In this document: piece by piece, positions 21,003 to 29,974 of the stretch
Layout: every line of letters begins with the position of its first letter
Position numbering within the stretch: position 1 is the stretch's first letter
From: Streptomyces megasporus
GTDB taxonomy: Bacteria > Actinomycetota > Actinomycetes > Streptomycetales > Streptomycetaceae
Reading direction: 5' to 3'
Length of the DNA stretch: 47,233 bases
NCBI RefSeq assembly: GCF_000718985.1
Contig: NZ_JODL01000032.1
Coordinates: forward strand, 1 to 47,233
The notes under the pieces: model-generated
Told to the model about the DNA's origin: nothing
The model's database searches: none
The model's input: only the letters and a program-made list of their open reading frames with translations
Position numbers and translations under genes: made by a program

Positions 21003-22163
21003 GTGTTCCTCGACGAGCGGCGCGCCCGGTTGGCCAAGGCCATGGAGCGCCGCGGCCAGTGGCCCGAGCGGTCCCCGTGGATTCGCCGGGCCGTCGAGGA
21101 ACTGCCCCGGCACCTGTTCGCCCCCGCCCGGCTCTGGCACTGGGACAGCTCCGCCGGTGTCTATGTGCCGGTGGACCGGATGGCCGCCCCGGACCGGTGG
21201 GCGGCCGAACTCTACGCCGGGCCGGACGACCCGACCGTCACCCAGGTCACCGGCGGCCGGGCGTCGTGCAGTCTGTCCTGTCAGGCGGTCGTGGTGGACA
21301 TGCTCGACTCCCTGCTGTTGGAGCCGGGGCACCGGGTGCTGGAGTTGGGCACCGGCACGGGTTGGAACGCGGCCCTGCTGGCCTATCGGGCGGGTCCAGG
21401 ACGGGTGGTCAGCGTCGAGGTCGATCCGCAGCTGGTCGACGCAGCCCATGCATGCCTGACCGCGGTGGGTGCCGAGGTGGCCGTGCAAGTCGGTGACGGC
21501 TCCGCCGGTCGGCCGCAGGGCGCCCCGTACGACCGGGTGATCGCCACCTATGCGGTGGAGAAGGTGCCGTGGGCTTGGGTGGAACAGACCCGGCCCGGCG
21601 GGCGGATCGTCACCCCCTGGGGGCGGCTGGGGCACGTCGCGCTCACCGTCGCCGAGGACGGACGGTCGGCCAGCGGCTGGGTGCAGGGACTGGCCCAGTT
21701 CATGCCCACCCGGGGCGTCCATCCCGGCCGGGACTGGAAACAGATCCGCAGTGCCGGCCTACCCGAGCACGCGGACCGGCCGTTCGTCCGGGACATACAA
21801 CGCCTTCACCAAGACGTGCACTTGCTGTTCGCTCTGCGGGTTGCCCTGCCCGAGGTGCATATCCGCACAGCAGCACGCGATGGTGGGGCATATGCATGGC
21901 TCCACGACGGTGATTCTTCCTGGGCCACCCTGACCCTGCGTGATGACGAGAAGGCGGTCGCCTGCCAGGGAGGGCCCCGGCGCCTAGCCGAGGAGCTGGA
22001 ACGCGCGTGGGATCAGTGGCAGGCCTTGGGTGAGCCGGACCTGTACGACTACGGCCTGACCGTCGAACCGCATCGCCAGTATGCGTGGTGCCGCGACGCG
22101 GCCACCGGCCCACGCTGGCCAGTCGGCACAGGGGCCACAGACCACGTATCACTGACGAGTTGA
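21003..22163 (+). CDS. PCMT-like peptide O-methyltransferase
   Basis: A 386-residue SAM-dependent methyltransferase starting at GTG 21003 with AAGAAGGA upstream. The fold follows protein-L-isoaspartate methyltransferase: RAVEELPRHLFAPARLW, DPTVTQVTGGRASCSLSCQA (substrate loop), then motif I VLELGTGTGWNAALLAY (about residues 114-130), VVSVEVDPQLVDAA, VQVGDGSAG and a later GGRIVTPWG. Unlike housekeeping PCMTs (about 210-240 aa) it has a C-terminal domain of about 170 residues with no clear family, as in the PCMT homologues of graspetide, lanthipeptide and imiditide clusters. The immediate upstream peptide gene makes that peptide the likely substrate. Confidence 0.8.
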   Translation: MFLDERRARLAKAMERRGQWPERSPWIRRAVEELPRHLFAPARLWHWDSSAGVYVPVDRMAAPDRWAAELYAGPDDPTVTQVTGGRASCSLSCQAVVVDMLDSLLLEPGHRVLELGTGTGWNAALLAYRAGPGRVVSVEVDPQLVDAAHACLTAVGAEVAVQVGDGSAGRPQGAPYDRVIATYAVEKVPWAWVEQTRPGGRIVTPWGRLGHVALTVAEDGRSASGWVQGLAQFMPTRGVHPGRDWKQIRSAGLPEHADRPFVRDIQRLHQDVHLLFALRVALPEVHIRTAARDGGAYAWLHDGDSSWATLTLRDDEKAVACQGGPRRLAEELERAWDQWQALGEPDLYDYGLTVEPHRQYAWCRDAATGPRWPVGTGATDHVSLTS

Positions 22164-22677
22164 CCCACCTATGCAGTGACGCCTCGACGCTGGCGCCACG
22201 CCCTGTTCCTGTCTGTGGTGCAGGTTTCGTTTCCCGGCTTCGGCCAACTCGAGGTCCCGCAACGCGCGGCGCGGCTCTCCATGTGCCGGGTTGCTGTGGA
22301 TGTTGCGGCATGGGCCGAGGCCGTTGGGACCTCCGGGTGCCCAGAGCGGGGGAGCGCTGACTCTCTAGCGGGCGGCCAGGGTCCCCCACGGGGGTTCTGC
22401 TCCGCTTCTCGACGTGGAAGTGACCGTCTCCGTGTTGGCCGCGCGGTCAGTGCGGCCACATCGCTGACATGGTGTTGCGGTAAGCAGCCGCGGCCAAGGA
22501 GGAACGGCCGGTACTCGGTTCTTACCGAAAGGCTTACCGGAGGCGAAGTGGCCGCTTACCGAAGAGCCTGTTATGGCCTCGTGACGGCCGCAGTGTGGCA
22601 GCGGCAAGCAGTGCGGTAAGTGGCCGGGCGAAGAGTGGCCGCATACCTGATTTCGCTTGTGTGCCAAGGAGCCGCGG
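22164..22677. other. 514-bp gap upstream of the T4SS operon
   Basis: No convincing gene is present. The left two thirds (22164-22470) show nothing I can name beyond a short CCCCCACGGGGG palindrome near 22381. The right third carries the CGGTAAG/CTTACCG cluster listed separately and the ribosome binding site AAGGAG of the next gene. Confidence 0.5.
22478..22620. repeat. CGGTAAG-motif cluster B (operator candidate)
   Basis: The octamer appears in both orientations: CGGTAAGC 22478-22485, CTTACCGA 22521-22528, GCTTACCG 22532-22539, GCTTACCG 22554-22561 and CGGTAAG 22614-22620. Several lie in longer shared contexts (AGTGGCCGCTTACC; GTAAGTGGCCG). Position directly before the T4SS operon and recurrence before the Replic_Relax gene suggest a common transfer regulator. 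Confidence 0.55.
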
Positions 22678-23679
22678 ATGTTTGCCGCTCGTCGTCGTGG
22701 CCGCGGATCGGGCGTCGCTGCGCGTCCCGACAGTGGCCACTCTTCTCGTGCTCGGCCGGGCATCGGCCGACTGGCCGTTGTGCGGGCCGCAGTCTGGGGG
22801 GCAGTTCTGTGTGGTCCGCTGGCTTTGGCCGCGACCTGGTTGGCCGACACCCCGACGACACGGCCTGTCTCAAGTTCCTCCGTGCGGCCAGTTCCCGGCA
22901 AGGATCCTGCCGGGTACGCGGAGCTGTTCGTCGGCCTGTGGCTGAACAGCGGCCAGGAATCCCAAGGGTCGCAGAGCGCTGCGGCTAAAGCGGTGCGGGC
23001 GATGGCTCCGAAAGTGGAGCTGCCGCAGTGGGGTGAGGCACCGCCGAAGGCGACGCAGGTGGCTGCCGTGGACAGTGAGCGGCTGCACTCCCGTGCGTGG
23101 TCGGTGACGGTCGCGGCCCAGTTCGAGTCGGCCGACGTCTCCGAGGATGACAACAGCGGCACAGCCAGCGGCGAGTGGGCGGCGGTTCGGTTCTTCACCG
23201 TTCCCGTGGTGATGACCGCAGACGATGCGACGTCACCGGGCGGCCGCCAGGCCCTGGCGGTGGCCGCCGCTCCGGCCGAGGTGGCCGGGCCGCAGACGGC
23301 CGAGCTGCCCGCCTCGCCCTACGGCACCGACGTGGAGCCCGGTTCGGCGCTGGAAGTGACGGTGCGCGAGTTCCTGTCGGCATATCTGAGCGGCGACGGC
23401 GGGGTGGATCGGTACCTGGCTCCCGGCGCAGTTGTGGCCGCCCCCTCGGCTCCGTACACCGCAGTCCGGGTGGAGCGGGTCAGCGCCGCCGATGGCACCG
23501 GTGACCGTCCGGTCGAAGACGGGGCCCAGGCTCGGGTCCGCGCTCAGGTGACGGCCGGCGATACCGGCGGCGGGCAGTGGCCGCTGTCGTATGCGCTGCG
23601 GTTGACCGCTCGGGATGGCCGCTGGGAGATCGCCGAGGTGGAGGCCGGTCTGGAGATCAGCAGGAAGGTGACGCGGTGA
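22678..23679 (+). CDS. TcpC-like conjugal transfer protein
   Basis: A 333-residue protein starting at ATG 22678, 6 nt after AAGGAG. A basic N-terminal segment (FAARRRGRGSG) precedes one membrane helix (VVRAAVWGAVLCGPLALAAT, about residues 35-54). The exported remainder shows two repeats of an NTF2-like layout, with YAELFVGLWL in the first and VREFLSAYLSGDGGVDRYLAPG in the second and a closing DGRWEIAEVEAGLE. This is the architecture of TcpC/Orf13 of Tn916-type and pCW3 conjugation systems, a bitopic channel component comparable to VirB8. First gene of the operon; GTGA overlap with the next. Confidence 0.78.
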   Translation: MFAARRRGRGSGVAARPDSGHSSRARPGIGRLAVVRAAVWGAVLCGPLALAATWLADTPTTRPVSSSSVRPVPGKDPAGYAELFVGLWLNSGQESQGSQSAAAKAVRAMAPKVELPQWGEAPPKATQVAAVDSERLHSRAWSVTVAAQFESADVSEDDNSGTASGEWAAVRFFTVPVVMTADDATSPGGRQALAVAAAPAEVAGPQTAELPASPYGTDVEPGSALEVTVREFLSAYLSGDGGVDRYLAPGAVVAAPSAPYTAVRVERVSAADGTGDRPVEDGAQARVRAQVTAGDTGGGQWPLSYALRLTARDGRWEIAEVEAGLEISRKVTR

Positions 23680-24017
23680 CCGAGGAAATGATATTGGCCG
23701 GTGCGCTGGAGGAGATGGGCGACCACCTGCTGGACGTGGGCCAGGGGTGGACCGACAAAGGGCTGGCGCTCATTCTGGCAGCCCTGGTCGTCGTGCAGAT
23801 CGGTCGGAAGTTCAGCGTCAAGGCCGGTATCGGCGCGGCGATCGGCATGGTGCTCTGTCTGGGGATCTACGACTCCCGCCAGGATCTGCGGGACGACGTC
23901 AAGGACGAGATCACCACCGTCGAAAGCGTGCGCTTGGAGCGAATCCCGGTCGATCGTGTCGTCACCGGTATCCCCTCGACCGGGCCGATCGGGGTCGAGG
24001 GTGGTGGAGTGGCGTGA
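23676..24017 (+). CDS. Small T4SS membrane protein (TcpD-like position)
   Basis: A 113-residue protein starting at GTG 23676, overlapping the preceding stop as GTGA. One or two closely spaced hydrophobic segments are visible (GLALILAALVVVQIG and VKAGIGAAIGMVLCLGIY), followed by a charged C-terminal tail with RDDVKDEITTVESVRLERIP. Position and size recall TcpD-type small membrane proteins between TcpC and TcpE. No sequence motif proves this. Confidence 0.65.
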   Translation: MTEEMILAGALEEMGDHLLDVGQGWTDKGLALILAALVVVQIGRKFSVKAGIGAAIGMVLCLGIYDSRQDLRDDVKDEITTVESVRLERIPVDRVVTGIPSTGPIGVEGGGVA

Positions 24018-24607
24018 CGGCCGCGGCCGTGCGGTCAAGGACGGGCCGCACCTACACCCGAGCCCGACGACACCCGTGGGTGCTGGGCAAAATCGGCGAC
24101 TGGACGTTGCCGCTGGGGCCGTATACCCCAACTCAGTTGGGCGTGGCGTTCGTCGGCGCCTTCGTCTTGATCAAGACGTTCTCCTGGTGGTCGACGTTGG
24201 GACCGCTGCCGGTGGCCGCGTGGGGAGTGGCGGTGTGGGCCGCGCGCAATCCCAAGATCGGCGGCCGGTCCCCCATGTACGCGGCAGCGGGCCTGCTGGA
24301 GCTGGCGGTGCAGCCGCGGTGTGGGCGGATCGGCGGGCGGGCCGCCCGGGAGCGGCGGCCGCGGTTGCTCTACGGCGAATTCGTGGTGGATGAGACCGAT
24401 CCTGGTTCTCTCCCCACCTTCGTCGAGACGTCCGGCGGGGTGCGTGCGACGCACGGTTTTCAAGGCCGCCCGAAGAAGAGGACGCAAAGCCGGGCCGGGC
24501 GCTCGCGGCGGAGACACCGGCCGCCGCACCGGTCGATGAAGGCCGCTGGTCCGGCGCCCACCACGTTGCAGCGCATGCTCCAGGCGAGCTCCGGAGGAGA
24601 TCACTAA
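24014..24607 (+). CDS. TcpE/VirB3-like T4SS membrane protein
   Basis: A 197-residue protein starting at GTG 24014 (GTGA overlap). After a basic N-terminus come hydrophobic segments around LGPYTPTQLGVAFVGAFVLI and LGPLPVAAWGVAVWAA, then a cytoplasmic region with RRPRLLYGEFVVDE and a strongly basic proline-rich tail. A small double-membrane-span protein directly before VirB4, with its stop overlapping the VirB4 start (TAATG), is the usual layout of TcpE/PrgI/VirB3-type proteins, which dock VirB4 to the membrane. Confidence 0.65.
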   Translation: MTAAAVRSRTGRTYTRARRHPWVLGKIGDWTLPLGPYTPTQLGVAFVGAFVLIKTFSWWSTLGPLPVAAWGVAVWAARNPKIGGRSPMYAAAGLLELAVQPRCGRIGGRAARERRPRLLYGEFVVDETDPGSLPTFVETSGGVRATHGFQGRPKKRTQSRAGRSRRRHRPPHRSMKAAGPAPTTLQRMLQASSGGDH

Positions 24608-27237
24608 TGCGTGTTCCGATCCGTCACATCGTCGACCACCTGGTGTGGTCCACCACCGGGACCGTGTGGGCGATCTGGAAAGTCGAGCCGCAGGGCAGCC
24701 CGTACATGGAGCGCCGACAGCGTGAGGACCTGCTGAGTCGGGTGACCACCATGGTGCGGTCGCTGCCCGGGGCCGCGCGGGTGTTCGGTCTGTGTGCACA
24801 GTTGGATCCGGGCGAAGTGGTCTCCCGCACGCTCAAGGGCGTCGACCTGGACCGGCACCCGCATTGGGCGCAGGTCGCTCATGCCCAACTGGACTTGCTG
24901 GCCGAGATGGAGATGCATCAGCGCACCGTGTGGCTGGCGGTTCCGTTGGCCGCTTCCGGCGCCCGAGCCGAGTTGTCCGCCGCGCTGGGGTCGACGTGGG
25001 CGGAACTCTCGGGGTTGTTGGGGTTGGCGCCGGCCCCGGTGCCGGCACGAGAGGTGGCCGCGTATCGGCAGTGGGCACAGCAGGTCGCTGCGGAGCTGGG
25101 CAGCGGTTTGGAGATGCGCCCGGCCCGCCCGGCCGAAATCGTGTGGATGGTTCAGCACGCGGTGCACCGCGGGTTGGAGGAACCGCTGCTGGTGCACGCC
25201 GCCGACAGCTCCTCCTGGGGTGGTCGCGTCGTCAACGGGGTGCTGCGGTCGCCGTCGTACGCGGATCTGGGGCAAGTTCGGCTGCTGGAGGGCGGTCAGG
25301 GTCGATCCGGTGAGCAGCGCACGGAGCGGAGGACGGGCACGCTGCGACGCGGGAGAACGGCACCGTCCCCGGTGAAGCGGGTGTGGCTCCAGGTGGAGTC
25401 GCAGGCGGGCATCGGCTACCAGGCCCACTTGGCGCTGGCGGAGATGCCCGCCGCAGCGCCTGCCGAGGCGGCTGATGTTCTGGCGCAGTTGGAGCTGCTT
25501 CCCTATCCGGTCGACTTCGTGTGCGACCTGCGACTGGTTCCGGCGGAGAAGGTCAAGCAGGAGGTCCGTCGCAAGAAGCGCGAGCTGATGGACCAAGCCG
25601 AGCAGTACGACGCCCAGAGCAGCATCGGGTTGCCGGAGGAGATGTACGACGCAGCCGGAGATCTGGGTGAGTTGGACGCGCGGGTGTCCCGTTCCTCCGT
25701 GGAGGTCGAGGTTCAGGCGGTGACCGTGCTGACGGTGTGGGGCGGCGACGCCCGCACCTGCGACGAGCGTGCCCGATCCTTGGCAAAGCAGATGAGCGGG
25801 GCCGACTACCGGCTGGTGCGGCCGATCGGTACGCAGCAGCATTTGTTCGCCCTGGGCCTGCCGGGTGCCGCCACGCCCGCGCCGGTGCGGGAGTTCACCC
25901 AGTACCAACTCAGCGAGGACTGGGCGATGACCGGGGCGTTCTATGGAGGCCAGTTCGGCGACCCGTCCGGGCAAATGATCGGTGTCGGCCTGGATTGCGG
26001 CACCGTCCGGCCGGTTCTGCTGGACATTGCCAATGCCCCCAAGGAGACCGCTTCGGCATCGTTCGGGGTGGCCGGCGAGCTCGGGGCGGGCAAGAGCGTA
26101 CTGCTGAAGTTGATCACGTCGGCGGTGGTGGACCGCGGTGGCCGTGCGATCGTCATCGACCGTACTCCGATCCGTGAGTGGGCCACGTTCGCGGCTGCTG
26201 CCGCTCCGGGTCGGTGCCAGGTGGTCGATGCGGCGGCGGCCGAGTTGTCCATCGACCCGCTGCGGATCTTTCCCGTCGCGACCGGAGCGCACTACGCGCT
26301 GTCCTATCTGACGTTGCAGCTGGGAGTCGGGCCGATGACCGCCCAGGGAGCGGTGGTGAAGCGGGCCGTTGCCCAGGCGGCGGCCTGCCCCGAGCCGTCG
26401 ATGAGCCAGGTGCTGCGGGCATTGGAGGAGATGGCCCGCCAGGAGACGGGGCCGCGTGCGCAGGACGCGGCCACCGTGTGCGACCTGCTGCGGGTGGTCT
26501 GCGACGACCCGCTGGCCGCCATGGTGTTCGACCCCGCTCTGCCGCCGATCAGTCTCACCGACTTGAACTCGGATCTCGTGGTCATCACCACCACCGGTCT
26601 GACCCTGCCGCCGCGAGAGGCGGTCACCCATCCGGAGTTGTTGCGGCAGCAGCCGGTCGAGGCGCTCATCGGCCGGGCCGTGCTGTACCTGGTCGCCGCG
26701 CTCAGCCGCCAGATCGCTTTCGCCCAGCCCGAACAGTTCACGTTGATCACCGTGGACGAGTGTTACTGGCTTACCAGCAGCACCGAAGGGCTGGCGCTGG
26801 TCCACGAGGTGGTGCACTACGGCCGCAAGCATGGCGCCGGGATCGGTCTGGGCGGGCACGATGTGCTCGAGTTGGGCAACGAGACCATTCGCGGCCTGTT
26901 GGCGTACCGATTCTTGGCCCGCACCGGTGACGAAGTGCTCGCCCGCCGGGGGTTGGAGTTTTTGGGGCTGACGCCGGACGAGGAGCTGGTGCGGCTGGTG
27001 ACCAGCGAGCTGTCCCCTATCGGGGTGGCCGACCGGGCCGGGGAGATGCTGGGGCGCGACCCGCGGATGCAGATCGGCCGTTTCCAGGTTCTGGTGCCTG
27101 CGCTGGCGCGGCTGGAGAGCGGCATCTTCACCACCCCGGGCGAGGGCGCCCCGCCCGCGCCGAACCCCGCGCAGGAGTCTGCGGCCGGGGAGGTTCGCGC
27201 CGAGGGCACCGACTCCGCATTGGCGGGAGCCCGGTGA
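24607..27237 (+). CDS. VirB4/TcpF-type conjugation ATPase
   Basis: An 876-residue VirB4-family ATPase that powers assembly and substrate movement in the mating channel. The N-terminal half (to about residue 400) has the VirB4 N-domain look, starting VPIRHIVDHLVWSTTGTVWAIWKVE. Walker A is GELGAGKSVLLK (about 490-501); Walker B is LITVDECYWL (about 714-723); EFTQYQLSEDW and GLLAYRFLARTGD are also typical. The start ATG overlaps the previous stop (TAATG). The last 30 residues are proline/alanine-rich. The neighbours TcpC-like, TcpE-like and NlpC/P60 place it in a Tn916-like (FATA-type) system. Confidence 0.92.
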   Translation: MRVPIRHIVDHLVWSTTGTVWAIWKVEPQGSPYMERRQREDLLSRVTTMVRSLPGAARVFGLCAQLDPGEVVSRTLKGVDLDRHPHWAQVAHAQLDLLAEMEMHQRTVWLAVPLAASGARAELSAALGSTWAELSGLLGLAPAPVPAREVAAYRQWAQQVAAELGSGLEMRPARPAEIVWMVQHAVHRGLEEPLLVHAADSSSWGGRVVNGVLRSPSYADLGQVRLLEGGQGRSGEQRTERRTGTLRRGRTAPSPVKRVWLQVESQAGIGYQAHLALAEMPAAAPAEAADVLAQLELLPYPVDFVCDLRLVPAEKVKQEVRRKKRELMDQAEQYDAQSSIGLPEEMYDAAGDLGELDARVSRSSVEVEVQAVTVLTVWGGDARTCDERARSLAKQMSGADYRLVRPIGTQQHLFALGLPGAATPAPVREFTQYQLSEDWAMTGAFYGGQFGDPSGQMIGVGLDCGTVRPVLLDIANAPKETASASFGVAGELGAGKSVLLKLITSAVVDRGGRAIVIDRTPIREWATFAAAAAPGRCQVVDAAAAELSIDPLRIFPVATGAHYALSYLTLQLGVGPMTAQGAVVKRAVAQAAACPEPSMSQVLRALEEMARQETGPRAQDAATVCDLLRVVCDDPLAAMVFDPALPPISLTDLNSDLVVITTTGLTLPPREAVTHPELLRQQPVEALIGRAVLYLVAALSRQIAFAQPEQFTLITVDECYWLTSSTEGLALVHEVVHYGRKHGAGIGLGGHDVLELGNETIRGLLAYRFLARTGDEVLARRGLEFLGLTPDEELVRLVTSELSPIGVADRAGEMLGRDPRMQIGRFQVLVPALARLESGIFTTPGEGAPPAPNPAQESAAGEVRAEGTDSALAGAR

Positions 27238-27608
27238 TGCGGCGGTCGACGAGCTCGACATGTCGCCGGCCGGCCGTGTGGGTGGCCGGTGCGGCAGCCA
27301 CGGTCGGCCTGCTGGTGGCGTCGGCGGTGGGCGTGGACGGCTGGTGTCCGCGTGGGAACGACCAAGGCGGTGCGGCGGCGATCATTCTGGAGGAGCCCAC
27401 CAGCGTCGCCACCAAGACCGATCCGGGCCGGGGCGGCCCCTGTGATCTGATCGCCGGCCCGGCTCGGGAGTATTGCTTGCCCGATGCCGAACGCGTCCCT
27501 CCGACCGAGGGGGAGCGGGAGGTGGAGACGGCCGTGACGGTCGCCGTGGTGGTCGCGACGGTTTCGCTGTGGTGGGGGATCCGCCGGGCGGCCGGGAGGC
27601 GGCAATGA
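27237..27608 (+). CDS. Small T4SS membrane protein with Cys-pair motif
   Basis: A 123-residue protein starting at ATG 27237 in a TGATG overlap with virB4 (GTG 27234 is an alternative). Two membrane helices (VWVAGAAATVGLLVASAVGV and TAVTVAVVVATVSLWWG) flank an exported loop that contains GGPCDLIAGPAREYCLP. The same C-DLxxGPAxxxC pattern occurs three times in the VirB6-like protein encoded next, so the two proteins probably share an extracytoplasmic binding or disulfide-stabilised module. Not recognised as a named family. Confidence 0.7.
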   Translation: MRRSTSSTCRRPAVWVAGAAATVGLLVASAVGVDGWCPRGNDQGGAAAIILEEPTSVATKTDPGRGGPCDLIAGPAREYCLPDAERVPPTEGEREVETAVTVAVVVATVSLWWGIRRAAGRRQ

Positions 27609-29974
27609 GGGCATGGTCCGGCATCGTGTGGCGCGGGGCGGCCCTCGGTGCCGCCCTGACCGTGGTGGCGCTGACAATCGGCAGCCCGGCATGGGCCGAT
27701 GACGCCTCGCTCCACCTGGCCGACGGCGGCGACAGTGGCCTGCTGGGGCCGTTCAACGTCAAGACCGCCGACGGACTACGGCTGGACAAGTACGAACTGA
27801 CCGGCGGCGGCGACGGCGTCGAGGACACCACGATGCGGTTTTTGATGTCGGGCCTATTCGCCCTGTCGCGGACCATCGTGGGTGCCTGCTGCTGGCTGGT
27901 CGACTGGGTGTACCGGTATCCGGTGCTGGAGAAGTTGATCGCTCCCGCCCAGGCTGTCTCCGACGCCTACCAGGAGCACGTGGTGGAGCCGCTGGGTATC
28001 GCTCCGCTGTTCCTGGCCTGGGCGTTCGCCGTCGGCCTGATCATGGTGATGCGTGGCAGGCCCGGCCGGGGGTTCGGCGAGATCGGACTGACGTTGCTGA
28101 TCTCGGCGATGACCGCGTCCGTGCTGGTCCGTCCCGATGTGCTGCTCGGTTACGACGGGCCGGTGCAGCAGGTACAGCGCGCCTCGCTGGAGGCCGCCGT
28201 CATCACCGCCAACAGCGGCCGGGAGACAGGCGACCGCGACGATCCGTGCGATCTGGTCGCCGGCCCGGCCCAGAGGGCCTGCCGTGACAAGCAACCTGCC
28301 GACGACCGAGACGCGGAAGAGGTGGAGCGGGCCAAGCGGCGGCAGGACTGCGAAGCGGTCTCCGGGCCCGCCCGGGACTTGTGTCTGTCCGGCAAGCGGG
28401 CCCCGGCCGCGAAAGACGTGTCCGAGCCGATCACTCGGATCCTCACCGACGTCCTGGTGGTCCAGCCCCACCAGCTGCTGCAGTTCGGGCAGCTGTTTGA
28501 GCGGGGCACGTCGATCCACAGGGACTACGTCAAGGGGCTGGACTACAAGTTCACTCGCGACGAGGACGACCCGTGCCGTGATCTCGGCGGCGTGGCGGAG
28601 GAGTACTGCCCCAACAGCGACGGCATCTCCCCCGAAGAATTCGAGGACGGCAAGGCCCAGTCCGAGCTGATGGAGAAGCACGGGGAGGCGGGCAAGGTCG
28701 CCATCAGCTATATGAACTCCCTGTCCTGGGACCGGGTGCTGGGGGCGCTGTTCCTACTGATTGCCGTCTGTGTCCTGGCCTTGGTCGTGCTGTCGATGGC
28801 CGTGGTGATGCTGGCCACGCAGTTCTCGGCCGCCGTCGCGGCCGCGGTCGGCTGCCTGGTGCTGGCGTGGGCAATCCTGCCTGGCCCCAACCGGGGTGTG
28901 TTGTGGAAGTGGCTGGGGCTGTTCATGACCACATCCGTGATCATGTTCGCTTTGTCGATCTCCATCCCGATGTTCGGTATCGCCGCCCAGGCCCTGCTGA
29001 CCGACACCGACAACACCGTGCTGGTGGAGCGCCTGCTGCTGTTGGACGGCCTGGCGATCACCCTGCTCGCCGTGCACCGCCGGATACTGCGCGGCGCGAG
29101 CGGTCTGGGGCAGCAGTTCGCTCTGCGCATGCGGTACGCGAAGGTGGGCGGCACCCACCTGGTGGGCGACCAAGCCGCCGCTACCGGTGCGGCGCTGTCG
29201 TCCCTGGGGGCGGGGGCTCGTTTCCCCGGCGCCTGGCCCGGCGGGAGGGTAGCGGGGCCAGGTCCTGGCGGCTTCCCGGTGCAGGCCGCACTGATGAACC
29301 GGCGCGCCCGCCTGACCGGTGGGCTGCGCTCCCTGGGTGAGGGACTGCCCGGCGATCCGGCCGGGCTGCTGGCCGATGCCCGCGCCGAGGGGCGCCGCGG
29401 CCTGGCGCTGTTGTCCGTTCCGCTGCGCGCCGCACACCACGCCTGGGCCGGCAAGCCCCGCCCGGGCTCCGGGCCGCGAGAACTCGGCAAGGGGAAGCCG
29501 TCCGCGCACGACCGCGGCGGTACTTCGCTGATCGTCGACGGCCGCACCGGCGAGATCATCGGCGGCGCCGATCGGGAGCAGAACGAGGGGGTGGAGTCGA
29601 TCGGGACTCGGCTGCACGATCGGCTGTCCCGAACCCGCGGCGGGCGGATGGTCTCCCGCGCCGGCCGGTTGGTGTGGCACTCCACCGTCGGTCTACCCGC
29701 CGCGGTGGCGCGCGCACCACAGAAGAAGACCGAGCTGACCCACCGGCTGGATCGGCGTCTGCGGCACTACGAGGACATCGCCGACCGGTGGGAGCAGGAC
29801 ACCCGGGCCGGATTGCAGCGCATGTCCGCGCCGGTGCGTCGGGCCTACCACGGGGTGACCAGGCCCATCCGGGACGCTCACCGCATGCGGCGGTGGATGG
29901 ATCTGTGGCTGGACGAAAACGGACGCTCGCTCAAGTACGGGGCGCGCCCGGACGACGGGGACGGTGAGACGTGA
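27605..29974 (+). CDS. VirB6/TcpH-like polytopic channel protein
   Basis: A 789-residue protein starting at ATG 27605 (ATGA overlap). A signal-peptide-like N-terminus (RGAALGAALTVVALTIGSPAWA) is followed by about seven to eight membrane helices up to residue 500, for example PLFLAWAFAVGLIMVM, LGALFLLIAVCVLALVVLSM and AAVGCLVLAWAILPG. Between helices are three Cys-pair motifs: DDPCDLVAGPAQRAC, QDCEAVSGPARDLC and DDPCRDLGGVAEEYC. The last 290 residues are a long hydrophilic, basic cytoplasmic tail. Layout and position correspond to TcpH/VirB6-type inner channel proteins. The Cys motifs are a distinctive addition. Confidence 0.78.
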   Translation: MRAWSGIVWRGAALGAALTVVALTIGSPAWADDASLHLADGGDSGLLGPFNVKTADGLRLDKYELTGGGDGVEDTTMRFLMSGLFALSRTIVGACCWLVDWVYRYPVLEKLIAPAQAVSDAYQEHVVEPLGIAPLFLAWAFAVGLIMVMRGRPGRGFGEIGLTLLISAMTASVLVRPDVLLGYDGPVQQVQRASLEAAVITANSGRETGDRDDPCDLVAGPAQRACRDKQPADDRDAEEVERAKRRQDCEAVSGPARDLCLSGKRAPAAKDVSEPITRILTDVLVVQPHQLLQFGQLFERGTSIHRDYVKGLDYKFTRDEDDPCRDLGGVAEEYCPNSDGISPEEFEDGKAQSELMEKHGEAGKVAISYMNSLSWDRVLGALFLLIAVCVLALVVLSMAVVMLATQFSAAVAAAVGCLVLAWAILPGPNRGVLWKWLGLFMTTSVIMFALSISIPMFGIAAQALLTDTDNTVLVERLLLLDGLAITLLAVHRRILRGASGLGQQFALRMRYAKVGGTHLVGDQAAATGAALSSLGAGARFPGAWPGGRVAGPGPGGFPVQAALMNRRARLTGGLRSLGEGLPGDPAGLLADARAEGRRGLALLSVPLRAAHHAWAGKPRPGSGPRELGKGKPSAHDRGGTSLIVDGRTGEIIGGADREQNEGVESIGTRLHDRLSRTRGGRMVSRAGRLVWHSTVGLPAAVARAPQKKTELTHRLDRRLRHYEDIADRWEQDTRAGLQRMSAPVRRAYHGVTRPIRDAHRMRRWMDLWLDENGRSLKYGARPDDGDGET

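Noticed and set aside
24604..27261. 885-residue open frame on the minus strand opposite virB4
   Set aside because: It mirrors the virB4 gene codon for codon, has low-complexity H/R/Q/G-rich composition and no ribosome binding site: a shadow caused by high GC.
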